DNA of 24,245 bases from DASRQK01 sp964401685 (lineage in GTDB: Bacteria; Bacteroidota; Bacteroidia; Sphingobacteriales; Sphingobacteriaceae), in assembly GCA_964401685.1 (NCBI GenBank), contig CAYNZH010000027.1:1-24245 (forward strand), read 5' to 3'. The notes beneath the pieces were generated by a model, which worked only from the letters and a program-made list of their open reading frames with translations, was not told the origin of the DNA and did not search any database. Positions 5,205 to 12,330 of the stretch are shown here, in pieces (position 1 is the first letter of the stretch; the number at the start of each line of letters is the position of its first letter). The translations under genes were made by a program, and so were the position numbers.

Positions 5205-6464
5205 ATGAAATATTGGAAAAAAATTCGTGCCTATGAGCAAAAGCAGCTCATACAGGAGGCCCTGGCTCTTAATATAGATTACAATATCCGGACTTCGCTG
5301 GGCGTGCCGGGGTCTAAACTAGACAGTGAAGTCTTCTACGACCAGGCAACCTTTCTAAAGGATGCTCCTTTTCTGCAAGCGATTGTCCAGAATCCCAATC
5401 ACATTGGCTGCCACACGCTGGGTGACTCGGAACCCTATTTTTCGGGGACGCAGGGGCTTGAACAAGAGGTGATCTCCATTTTGAGTGAAGATCTTTTGGG
5501 CGCAGACCCCCAATCGTGTGATGGTTACGTGGCCTCAGGCGGAACCGAAGCCAATATTCAGGCCTGCTGGATGTACCGAAATCTTTATTTTCAGGATTAC
5601 AATGCGACCGCCGGTCAGATTGCAATTATCGCGTCGGAAGACACGCATTACTCCGTCAACAAGGCATCCAACCTGTTGCAAATCGATCTCCTAACGGTTG
5701 CTGTACATCAGGAGAGTAGGGAGATAGACCAATTTTCCCTACTCAATGAGATTGGAAAAGCCAAAGAACGAGGAATTCTCTATTTCATCGCTGTCTGCAA
5801 TATGGGAACCACGATGTTTGGCAGTATCGACGATCCGGAACATTTTGCTAGTGCCTTTCAAACGCATGAGGTGGAGTTCAGGATACATGTGGATGGTGCA
5901 TTCGGGGGGTTTATTTATCCGGTGACCAATCCCGATCATAACCTTGGCTTTAAAAACCCACTTGTTTCATCGATCACACTTGACGCGCACAAAATGCTCC
6001 AGGCTCCCTACGGCACGGGCGTGTTTCTTGCCAGAAAGAACCTGATCCAGCATGTGTACACCAAAGAAGCGAAGTATGTCAATGGAATGGATCTCACGCT
6101 CTCAGGTAGCAGGTCTGGGGCCAATGCCATAGCCGTCTGGATGATTTTACAGACGTATGGTCCTTATGGATGGCTAGAGAAATTAAACACCCTGATGTAC
6201 AGAACGCGCCTGGCCTGCGACCAATTGGACGCACTGGGAATACGTTACTTTCGCAATCCCTTTATGAATATTATCGCGATCAATGCCCAGGATATCCCGC
6301 CGCAGACGGCACAAACCTATGGGCTTGTGCCTGATACGCACTCCGGCAAACCAGCATGGTACAAGGTCGTGGTGATGGAACACGTCGAAATAGACGCGCT
6401 TATGTCGTTTACCAATAGTTTGAAGGTCCTGAAGCCGTCAGTGAGCGAATCCTGTGGATCCTGA
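5205..6464 (+). CDS. Group II PLP-dependent amino-acid decarboxylase-like protein
   Basis: This 419-residue cytosolic PLP enzyme has the fold-I decarboxylase pattern. YVASGGTEANIQA (108-120) binds the cofactor phosphate, D147/H149 lie in SEDTHYSVNKAS, D230 in HVDGAFGGF would contact the pyridine nitrogen, and K263 in TLDAHKMLQAPYGTG would form the Schiff base. The preceding histidine (H262) is the one conserved in histidine, glutamate and aromatic decarboxylases. Later SGSRSGANAIAVW is also family-typical. The substrate cannot be read from sequence; histidine-, tyrosine- and glutamate-decarboxylase relatives are all possible. The 3' end overlaps the convergent lipoprotein gene by 56 bp. Confidence 0.88.
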   Translation: MKYWKKIRAYEQKQLIQEALALNIDYNIRTSLGVPGSKLDSEVFYDQATFLKDAPFLQAIVQNPNHIGCHTLGDSEPYFSGTQGLEQEVISILSEDLLGADPQSCDGYVASGGTEANIQACWMYRNLYFQDYNATAGQIAIIASEDTHYSVNKASNLLQIDLLTVAVHQESREIDQFSLLNEIGKAKERGILYFIAVCNMGTTMFGSIDDPEHFASAFQTHEVEFRIHVDGAFGGFIYPVTNPDHNLGFKNPLVSSITLDAHKMLQAPYGTGVFLARKNLIQHVYTKEAKYVNGMDLTLSGSRSGANAIAVWMILQTYGPYGWLEKLNTLMYRTRLACDQLDALGIRYFRNPFMNIIAINAQDIPPQTAQTYGLVPDTHSGKPAWYKVVVMEHVEIDALMSFTNSLKVLKPSVSESCGS

Positions 6465-7053
6465 TCCCCTCGAAGCACGCATCTGCACAGCCAACAGGCA
6501 CATATCCACATAGGGAAATCATGCCCTGGTTCTCTGTTTCCAAATAAAGCCTTCCGGCCTGGGGATCCTTTCGCATTAAATGCCGTGCCCAAACATAAAT
6601 TTGGTCCAAGGTCCAGGCCTGGGAAGCCGGAGTTGTGGTATGAACCCCGATTTCGTTATCCAGTTCGGTCCATTCGAGTTCTTCCTCCAGACTGCGTGTA
6701 TATTTCTCCCGGAACTCCTCAGGACTGACATCAAGCTTGCGCAAAATTTGCTGGCGATTCTCCTCGTTCCAACCCTCTTCGGGACGGGAAATGCCCATAA
6801 AACGGGTAAAATAAAAATGCCGCGCCGCTACTTTTCCCTCGCGTATCAGTAGCTGGGTCTCCCAGGAATAGCCCCCGGCCCAACTATCGCCCCGTGTGAC
6901 GTACGAGTAGGAGTTTTGATTTGCCTCCTTAAATTGCAACCAAACCTGATGACTTCTCTCCAACTCCCCGAGTTCATCCTCTTCTTTGGAGCATCCCGAC
7001 AACCCAGCCGAGAGCATCATGAATCCCAGAATAAAATACCTAAACCTGTACAT
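6409..7053 (-). CDS. Putative lipoprotein of unknown function
   Basis: This 214-residue protein starts with a lipoprotein signal: a basic MYRFRYF, a hydrophobic core, and a lipobox LSGC with C21 as the lipidated residue, followed by the acidic KEEDELGE. Acidic residues after the cysteine are common in exported Bacteroidota lipoproteins. The mature part contains NSYSYVTRGDSWAGGYSWET, an acidic helix (SLEEELEWTELDNE), and a C-terminal GYVPVGCADACFEGIRIHRI with two cysteines that could pair in the periplasm. I do not recognise a named domain, although the N-terminal Y/W-rich strand recalls DUF6174-like lipoproteins. It overlaps the convergent decarboxylase gene by 56 bp, and the overlap encodes its last 18 residues. 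Confidence 0.75.
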   Translation of the reverse strand: MYRFRYFILGFMMLSAGLSGCSKEEDELGELERSHQVWLQFKEANQNSYSYVTRGDSWAGGYSWETQLLIREGKVAARHFYFTRFMGISRPEEGWNEENRQQILRKLDVSPEEFREKYTRSLEEELEWTELDNEIGVHTTTPASQAWTLDQIYVWARHLMRKDPQAGRLYLETENQGMISLCGYVPVGCADACFEGIRIHRIRSLTASGPSNYW

Positions 7054-7110
7054 GCCCTCATAACGATATAGGGCGTCAAAATGCTACAAAAACAGTGGGG
7101 GATTTGGTAA

Positions 7111-7155
7111 AAAAAAACGGAGCCCGCTTCTTTCGATTTGGAACTCCGCTTTTTA
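7111..7155. terminator. Terminator-like hairpin, possibly bidirectional
   Basis: CGGAG (7118-7122) pairs with CTCCG (7144-7148). The stem is extended by A-run/T-run pairing on both sides, so either strand shows a stem followed by T residues. On the minus strand it would end a transcript coming from 7150-7450, just before the lipoprotein gene. The 21-base loop makes it weaker than a canonical terminator. Confidence 0.5.
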
Positions 7156-7586
7156 ACTTTAATCACAACCCTAGTTGCGAACAAAGTACAAGTTGATTTC
7201 AATGATATAGATCGACTCATAGATGAGTGATCAATGGTTTCGCTGAAAACCTCTTTGGATCTATGCAAATACCATCCCTTGCTTCCAGTGTATCTCTTGG
7301 AGAGATAATTGAAAACCCGGCTCTTTACCGGATAGACATGGCCTCTGGAACGCGTGAACCTCTGGAACTCGTCGCTCCATCGGGGTACTTCCAATGCTAG
7401 TGTACACTCCATAGAGCTCAACCAAAAATCGGAAACTGCCTGATCCACAATCTACAAAATCAACATCCCCATAGGGCTACATGACTTTGACAGATTGCTT
7501 TGGAAAAGAGTAAATCAAAGAACTTCAAACTTGTTGACACTAATTTACGAATCCAAATCGAAAATACCCTATATTTTAGAATCTTT

Positions 7587-7684
7587 TTTTACACAAAGTT
7601 ATCCACATAACAATACAGGACAACATATTGAAAACTAAATAATTATACATACACACTAACATTTCCACATTAAAGTTATCAACA
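7587..7684 (+). other. Row of DnaA-box-like motifs (oriC-like region)
   Basis: Five 9-mers lie in the same orientation within 98 bp: TTTTACACA (7587-7595), TTATCCACA (7599-7607, the exact consensus), TTATACATA (7643-7651), ATTTCCACA (7661-7669) and TTATCAACA (7676-7684). The first two fit TTWTNCACA, two others differ at one position and ATTTCCACA at two. A very AT-rich run (near 7748-7777) follows about 65 bp on. This is the layout of a bacterial origin or a DnaA-regulated promoter. Against oriC: the rpl-rpo operon to the right runs toward this site, which would be head-on to a fork leaving it. Confidence 0.4.
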
Positions 7685-7784
7685 TTACCCAACAGCCTAT
7701 TGACAGCAACCCCCGGACAAAAGCTGCGCAAATCAGTCGAATCGTTCATAAAATTTATAAATTTATAGCAAAAATTGAGGAGAA

Positions 7785-9116
7785 ATGAACCAGAAAAAGA
7801 TATTTGTATTGGACACATCTGTAATTCTGTATGATCATCAGGCCTTGCATAACTTTGAGGAACACGATGTTGCCATTCCCATACAGGTATTGGAAGAACT
7901 GGACAACCACAAGTCGGGCAATGAGACACGGAATTTTGAGGCAAGACATTTTATCAAAATCATCGATAGTATATCCCGCAATCGATTGATCAATGAATGG
8001 ACCAGAATAAATGGGACAAAAAAAGGGCGCTTCAAAATCATCCTTTCGGCAAAGCCGGAAAAGCACGATGCTGTTGAAATTTTCAAAGATGAGAAATTTG
8101 ACCATCATATAATCAATGCCGCGCTCACCCTGATGGAGGAGCATAAAGATCAGAAGATCATTTTGGTTACAAAGGATATCTGCCTGAGACTGAAAGCACA
8201 GTCCCTCAGCGTCTTTGCGGAGGATTATGAGACCGGTAAAATCAAAAACATCGCCGAGCTGTACACGGGTCGTACGTTATTAAAGAATTTCCCGGAACAC
8301 TCCTTAAAGCTATTAAAAAATAAGGAAAGCCTAGGATTGAAGGAAATGACTCCCGAATTCGAGCGCCCGGAGGGAAACCATTTTTACGAATTCAGAAATG
8401 GACGCAAGACGGCTTTGGCGTTTTACTCAAAGCTAGAGCAGAGTCTCAATCCAGTCCAAAACCAATCGGTCTTTGGCATAAAACCACGCAATTCCGAGCA
8501 GGCCTTCGCCATTGATGCGCTTCTAAATCCGGACATCAAACTGGTAAGCATTCAAGGCAATGCAGGTACTGGAAAAACCTTACTCGCCCTGGCATGCGCA
8601 TTGGAACAAAGAAAACAATACAGGCAAATATTTATAAGCAGACCAGTCATCGCGCTGAGCAACAAGGAGATTGGATTTTTGCCTGGAGATGCGAAATCAA
8701 AGACGGATCCGTATTTGGCACCGATCTGGGACAATATCCGTTTTATCAAGGATCAATTTGCGCAAGACCCGGCAATGATAGAAAAAATTGACGAACTGAT
8801 CAGCACCGAGAAGATCAGTGTAGCGCCACTGGCGCTCATCCGCGGCAGGACGCTGACCAAAATTTTCTTCATTGTTGACGAAGCACAAAATTTGACTCCG
8901 CACGAAGTTAAAACCATCATTTCCAGAGCGGGAGAAAACACAAAAATCGTTTTCACCGGGGACATTCACCAGATCGATGCACCCTACCTCGATGCCGAAA
9001 GCAACGGGCTTACCTACCTTATCGAACACGTAAAGACCCATCCTTTGTATGCGCACATTACGCTGCAAAAAGGGGAGCGCAGCGAACTGGCAAACCTCGC
9101 GAACAACCTTCTCTAG
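7785..9116 (+). CDS. PhoH family protein: PIN domain fused to PhoH ATPase
   Basis: This 443-residue protein has an N-terminal PIN nuclease-like domain (about 4-150): KIFVLDTSVILYD with D10, IQVLEELDNHKSG with E38/E39, and ILVTKDICLRLKA with D131, the usual acidic metal ligands. A PhoH ATPase follows (about 230-440) with Walker A GNAGTGKT (258-265) and Walker B FFIVDEAQN (D365/E366), then VFTGDIHQIDAPY. PIN-PhoH proteins (YlaK or PhoH2 type) are proposed RNA helicase/ribonucleases. A clear GAGGAG lies at 7777-7782, three bases before the ATG, unusual for a phylum that rarely uses such sites. It precedes rbfA by 60 bp, which fits a role in RNA or ribosome metabolism. Confidence 0.92.
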   Translation: MNQKKIFVLDTSVILYDHQALHNFEEHDVAIPIQVLEELDNHKSGNETRNFEARHFIKIIDSISRNRLINEWTRINGTKKGRFKIILSAKPEKHDAVEIFKDEKFDHHIINAALTLMEEHKDQKIILVTKDICLRLKAQSLSVFAEDYETGKIKNIAELYTGRTLLKNFPEHSLKLLKNKESLGLKEMTPEFERPEGNHFYEFRNGRKTALAFYSKLEQSLNPVQNQSVFGIKPRNSEQAFAIDALLNPDIKLVSIQGNAGTGKTLLALACALEQRKQYRQIFISRPVIALSNKEIGFLPGDAKSKTDPYLAPIWDNIRFIKDQFAQDPAMIEKIDELISTEKISVAPLALIRGRTLTKIFFIVDEAQNLTPHEVKTIISRAGENTKIVFTGDIHQIDAPYLDAESNGLTYLIEHVKTHPLYAHITLQKGERSELANLANNLL

Positions 9117-9146
9117 GTTTATAGCACGATTCTTCAAAAAAATCAC

Positions 9147-9154
9147 TAAGTTTG
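9147..9154 (+). promoter_or_regulatory. Candidate -7 box for rbfA (TAAGTTTG)
   Basis: TAAGTTTG fits TAnnTTTG and lies 22 bases before the rbfA ATG. I see no clear TTTG at the -33 position, so this is a partial match; rbfA may also be read through from phoH, since no terminator lies between them. Confidence 0.4.
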
Positions 9155-9176
9155 TTTGAGGCAATAAGTATAGACT

Positions 9177-9593
9177 ATGAGTACAGAAAGTAAAAGGCAA
9201 CAGCGGTTTGCAGGGGTGTTACAGCAAGATTTAGCGGATATTTTCCAAAAGGAAGGGTCTCAATGGGCGCCAGGGGCTTTTATCACCATTACCAGGGTAA
9301 GGGTCACGCCGGACTTCTCCGTCGCCAGGGTCTACCTGAGTTTTCTAGATATCAATAAAGCTGAGGAATCGCTTGAATCTATCCGCGCGCGCGCAAGCGA
9401 AATTCGGTATAAACTCGGTGTGCGCATCAAAAATCACGTGAGAATTGTACCCCATCTGGAATTTTTCAAAGATGACACCAACGAATACGTCGCGCAAATG
9501 GACAAAATCTTTGAAGAAATAAGCAAAGAATCGAGGCAACCGGATGAGAACATCTCTTCCAGTGACAATGAAAGACTGGAAGACCGGGATTGA
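9177..9593 (+). CDS. rbfA: Ribosome-binding factor A
   Basis: This 138-residue protein matches RbfA, a KH-type cytosolic factor that binds the 30S subunit and helps 16S rRNA 5'-end maturation. Recognisable parts are KRQQRFAGVLQQDLADIFQKE at the N-terminus, ITITRVRVTPDFSVARVYLSFLD in the central strands, and the later RIVPHLEFFKDDTNEYVAQMDKIFEEI with the family's P-x-L-x-F segment. The C-terminal tail is acidic and probably disordered. It lies between phoH and pyrH on the same strand, in a group of RNA and translation genes. Confidence 0.93.
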   Translation: MSTESKRQQRFAGVLQQDLADIFQKEGSQWAPGAFITITRVRVTPDFSVARVYLSFLDINKAEESLESIRARASEIRYKLGVRIKNHVRIVPHLEFFKDDTNEYVAQMDKIFEEISKESRQPDENISSSDNERLEDRD

Positions 9594-9607
9594 TTGAAAA
9601 ATTATTT

Positions 9608-9615
9608 TATCTTTG
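9608..9615 (+). promoter_or_regulatory. Candidate -7 box for pyrH (TATCTTTG)
   Basis: TATCTTTG is a full match to TAnnTTTG, 40 bases before the pyrH ATG and just after the rbfA stop. A TTG at 9590-9592 could be the -33 box, but the 15-base spacing is shorter than usual. Confidence 0.5.
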
Positions 9616-9655
9616 TCTGCTGAAATAAACGCTAGCGAGCAAAGCCTCATAAAAA

Positions 9656-10363
9656 ATGAAGTACAAACGTATATTATTGAAACTCAGTGGAGAAGCCCTC
9701 ATGGGTGAACAGCAATACGGCATCGATATCCACCGGGTGTTGCAATATGCCGAAGAAATCAGAGCTGTCCACGAACAAGGTGTCGAAATCGCGATTGTAA
9801 TAGGAGGTGGCAATATCTACAGAGGTCTCAGTGCAGAAAAATCCGGCATGGACAGGGTACAAGCAGATTATATGGGTATGCTCGCGACAGTGATCAACAG
9901 CATGGCCTTGCAGGATGCCCTCGAAAAACAGGGGCTGACAACGCGCTTGCTCACTGCAATCAAAATGGAGCAAATCTGCGAACCTTTTATTAGGAGACGT
10001 GCCGTACGGCACTTGGAAAAAGGTCGGGTGGTAATCTTTGGCGCAGGAACGGGAAATCCCTATTTTACCACCGACACAGCTGCCTCCCTCAGAGCTATAG
10101 AAATCAACGCAGACGTGGTGCTGAAGGGCACGAGAGTCGATGGCATCTATTCCGCTGATCCCTTGAAAGATGCAGACGCAACCCGCTATGAAACCCTATC
10201 CTTTCAGGATGTATTTTCCAAAAACCTCAATGTGATGGACATGACGGCCTTTACCCTGTGCCAGGAAAACGGCTTGCCAATCATTGTATTTGACATGAAC
10301 GTCAAGGATAACTTGAAAAAATTGACAGCGGGAGAACAGATCGGAACTTTGGTCAAAGATTGA
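9656..10363 (+). CDS. pyrH: UMP kinase
   Basis: This 235-residue enzyme phosphorylates UMP to UDP with ATP in the cytoplasm, the first step from UMP toward UTP/CTP and pyrimidine deoxynucleotides. It is the bacterial amino-acid-kinase fold type: KLSGEA (9-14) for phosphate binding, IGGGNIYRG (49-57), D71 in QADYMGMLATVINSMAL for UMP contact, GAGTGNPYFTTDTAA (129-143), and TRVDGIYSADP near the ATP site. Length is normal. It is followed after 18 bp by frr, the common pyrH-frr pair of bacteria, so the two are probably one transcript. Confidence 0.97.
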   Translation: MKYKRILLKLSGEALMGEQQYGIDIHRVLQYAEEIRAVHEQGVEIAIVIGGGNIYRGLSAEKSGMDRVQADYMGMLATVINSMALQDALEKQGLTTRLLTAIKMEQICEPFIRRRAVRHLEKGRVVIFGAGTGNPYFTTDTAASLRAIEINADVVLKGTRVDGIYSADPLKDADATRYETLSFQDVFSKNLNVMDMTAFTLCQENGLPIIVFDMNVKDNLKKLTAGEQIGTLVKD

Positions 10364-10381
10364 AAATAAATTTATAATGTG

Positions 10382-10945
10382 ATGAACGAACTTATAGCGA
10401 TTCAATTAGAAGAAAGTACAGAAATGATGCAACGTGCGATCGCGCACACGGAATCTGAACTGGCAAAAATTCGCGCAGGCAAAGCTATGCCCTCAATGTT
10501 GGATGGTATTTTTGTCGATTATTATGGTAATCCTACGCCATTATCACAGGTGGGAAACATCAATACGCCTGACCCCAGAACAATTGTGGTCCAACCGTGG
10601 GAGAAGAACTTACTTGGGGCAATTGAAAAGGCAATCACAGACTCAAATATTGGCCTAAACCCGCAAAATGACGGGAATATCATCCGGCTCTCCATCCCTC
10701 CCCTGACAGAAGAGCGCCGCCGAGATCTGGTAAAAAGAGTCAAGGAAGAAGCAGAAAAAGGAAGAGTCGCTGTTCGCAACTTGCGAAAAGACGCCAACGA
10801 GAAAATCAAGAAAATGAAAAACGATGGCGTTTCTGAAGATGAAATCAAGGTGGGAGAAGGCGAAGTCCAGAAACTCACAGATTCGTTCATTGAAAAAGTT
10901 GACGCACTCGCAGACTTGAAAGAAAAAGACATTTTGACTATTTGA
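10382..10945 (+). CDS. frr: Ribosome recycling factor
   Basis: With the ATG at 10382 this is a 187-residue ribosome recycling factor. Together with EF-G it splits post-termination ribosomes. Signatures are HTESELAKIRAGKAMPSMLDGI with the functional R in domain I, VDYYGNPTPLSQVGNI (domain II), IRLSIPPLTEERRRDLVKRVKEE and VRNLRKDANEKIKKMKNDG in the long helices. A GTG directly before the ATG (10379) is an alternative start adding one residue; the ATG is preferred because MNELI is a usual beginning. It sits 18 bp after pyrH. Confidence 0.97.
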   Translation: MNELIAIQLEESTEMMQRAIAHTESELAKIRAGKAMPSMLDGIFVDYYGNPTPLSQVGNINTPDPRTIVVQPWEKNLLGAIEKAITDSNIGLNPQNDGNIIRLSIPPLTEERRRDLVKRVKEEAEKGRVAVRNLRKDANEKIKKMKNDGVSEDEIKVGEGEVQKLTDSFIEKVDALADLKEKDILTI

Positions 10946-10969
10946 TCGATCGGGCTAGTTTCCATCCAG

Positions 10970-11713
10970 ATGAAAAATTTCAGACATTCCTTGGGCCTAT
11001 TATTGGGATTGACACTGTCAACGGTGCTACTTTTTCAATCCTGTCAACAGCGAAGCGAGAAGTCTGCAGACCGTGTCAAAGTCGAAAAAAACGAAACTAA
11101 AGCCCTTCCTAAGGGCTTTGTCTATGTCAATGAACTGATTCCGGATGCCGTGATCGATATTCGTTATCAGGGGAAACACAATTTTATAGGAAGGCAGATC
11201 AGGGGTTACAATGCCCCGGAAGCCATCCTGACAGAGGAGGCTACTCTTGCGCTGAAAAATGTGCAGGAAGAACTGAAACAGCATGGATTAGGCATCAAAA
11301 TCTACGATGCCTACAGGCCGCAGCAAGCAGTAGATCATTTCAAGGAATGGGCTCGGGATCTGGATGATACGCTTATGAAGCAAGAATTTTATCCAGAAAT
11401 CGACAAGGCCGATCTTTTTAAACTGGGTTATATCGCAGAACGATCCGGCCACAGTCGCGGAAGTACCGTCGATCTGACGATTATCCACTTGGACACAGGG
11501 AAAGAATGGGACATGGGCACGGATTTTGACTTTTTCGGCCCGGCCTCAGGCCACGGCTCGCATTTGGTCTCCTCAGGCCAGGAAGCCAACAGGCTTTTCC
11601 TGAAAAATCTCATGATCAAGCACGGATTTAAGCCTTACGAGGCAGAATGGTGGCATTACACATTGCATGCCGAGCCTTTTTCCGACACTTATTACGATTT
11701 TCCTGTACAGTAG
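10970..11713 (+). CDS. D-alanyl-D-alanine dipeptidase (VanX/DdpX-type, M15D), lipoprotein
   Basis: This 247-residue protein has a lipoprotein signal ending in LLFQSC (C25), so it is likely anchored in an envelope membrane. The catalytic domain (about 48-247) has the M15D zinc site: H161 and D168 in SGHSRGSTVDLT and H229 in EAEWWHYTLH, with E226 as catalytic base and R116 in YDAYRPQ for the transition state. Such enzymes cleave D-Ala-D-Ala. There are no vanH or vanA partners and the protein is exported, so a peptidoglycan recycling or nutrient role is more likely than vancomycin resistance. It starts 24 bp after frr and converges on the VOC gene with a 24-bp gap. Confidence 0.9.
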   Translation: MKNFRHSLGLLLGLTLSTVLLFQSCQQRSEKSADRVKVEKNETKALPKGFVYVNELIPDAVIDIRYQGKHNFIGRQIRGYNAPEAILTEEATLALKNVQEELKQHGLGIKIYDAYRPQQAVDHFKEWARDLDDTLMKQEFYPEIDKADLFKLGYIAERSGHSRGSTVDLTIIHLDTGKEWDMGTDFDFFGPASGHGSHLVSSGQEANRLFLKNLMIKHGFKPYEAEWWHYTLHAEPFSDTYYDFPVQ

Positions 11714-11737
11714 CGAGTACACGGCCTTGGGTTGCGC

Positions 11738-12226
11738 TCACCTTGCTTCTTGTAGCAAATTTTCCAGATCCAGAGCCCGGGTGTACATTGTCAGTTTTCC
11801 TTCGGTATCCTGAGGCCATAGGGCCCGGGGTTTGTCCCAATAAAGCTCCACGCCATGCTGATCCGGATCATTCAAATACAGGGCTTCCGACACGCCGTGG
11901 TCGCTCGCTCCGGTCAACGGATAATCTGCCTGCACGATTCGCTTCAATATCGTCGCCAAATCTGCCCGCTCCGGGTACAGAATCGCCGTGTGATACAGAC
12001 CAACTCCATCTTGAGGTGCCGGCGGGGCTCCAAGGCTATGCCAGGTGTTTAGTCCGATGTGGTGATGGTAGCCACCTGCAGAAATAAATGCTGCCTGACC
12101 TCCATAGCGCATCACAAGGTCAAAACCCAGCAATCCACAGTAAAACTCAAGGGATCTTTCCAGATCCGCCACTTTTAGATGAACGTGACCGATTCTGGTG
12201 TTCGGGGGAATTTGATACTTTTCCAT
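11738..12226 (-). CDS. VOC family protein (catechol 2,3-dioxygenase/glyoxalase-like)
   Basis: This 162-residue protein has two beta-alpha-beta-beta-beta modules of the vicinal oxygen chelate fold. The metal ligands are visible: H14/H16 in IGHVHLKVADLERSLEFY, H79 in GLYHTAILYP, and E127 in DQHGVELYWDKPR. The motif RIGHVHLKV and the ending YLNDPDQHGVELYWD resemble CatE-type extradiol dioxygenases of Bacillus, but at about half their length. The substrate is unknown. A 14-bp inverted repeat lies 19 bp upstream of the start, and the rpoC terminator lies beyond that, so this is a separate transcription unit. Confidence 0.88.
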   Translation of the reverse strand: MEKYQIPPNTRIGHVHLKVADLERSLEFYCGLLGFDLVMRYGGQAAFISAGGYHHHIGLNTWHSLGAPPAPQDGVGLYHTAILYPERADLATILKRIVQADYPLTGASDHGVSEALYLNDPDQHGVELYWDKPRALWPQDTEGKLTMYTRALDLENLLQEAR

Positions 12227-12244
12227 ATCTTCCGATTAAAATTA

Positions 12245-12258
12245 CGTATAAATATACG
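12245..12258. promoter_or_regulatory. Inverted repeat upstream of the VOC gene (possible operator)
   Basis: CGTATA-AA-TATACG is a perfect 6-bp inverted repeat with a 2-base centre, 19 bp before the VOC start and beside a -7-like TATATTTA on the same strand. It could be a repressor site. Confidence 0.35.
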
Positions 12259-12271
12259 AAAATTTTAACAC

Positions 12272-12305
12272 AAAAAAGCCTGTCCCGAAAATCACGAGAC
12301 AGGCT
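12272..12305 (-). terminator. Terminator of the rpl-rpo operon
   Basis: Read on the minus strand, AGCCTGTCTCG (12305-12295) pairs with CGGGACAGGCT (12287-12277), an 11-bp stem with one mismatch and a 7-base loop, followed by six T (12277-12272). It lies 25 bp after the rpoC stop and is the clearest terminator of the window. Confidence 0.9.
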
Positions 12306-12330
12306 GACCGGAGTTGCCGGTAATATTCTT

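Larger units (their letters stand above)
7071..7784. other. Gene-poor AT-rich stretch upstream of phoH
   Basis: No convincing gene is present in about 700 bp. Between 7150 and 7450 the minus strand has two overlapping open frames. One begins MDQAVSDFWLSSMEC; the other, without a start, contains YGDVDFVDCGSGSFRFLVEL. A third short stretch reads SLIYESIYIIEINLYFVRN and then stops at the terminator. This patchwork suggests a frameshifted, decayed gene, but no family is recognisable. From 7560 to 7784 the DNA is AT-rich and carries a row of DnaA-box-like motifs (7587-7684) and an A/T-only-like stretch near 7748-7777. Confidence 0.45.

Noticed and set aside
7017..7448. 143-codon minus-strand frame before the lipoprotein gene
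   Set aside because: It overlaps the lipoprotein start, runs through a terminator-like hairpin, and competing frames in the same interval look equally protein-like; recorded only as a possible decayed gene.
10970..11713. Vancomycin resistance gene
   Set aside because: There is no vanH, vanA/B or regulator nearby and the enzyme has an export signal, so resistance is not supported.
11647..12087. 146-codon plus-strand frame
   Set aside because: It is the antisense shadow of the VOC gene, whose metal ligands and fold signatures are clear on the minus strand.
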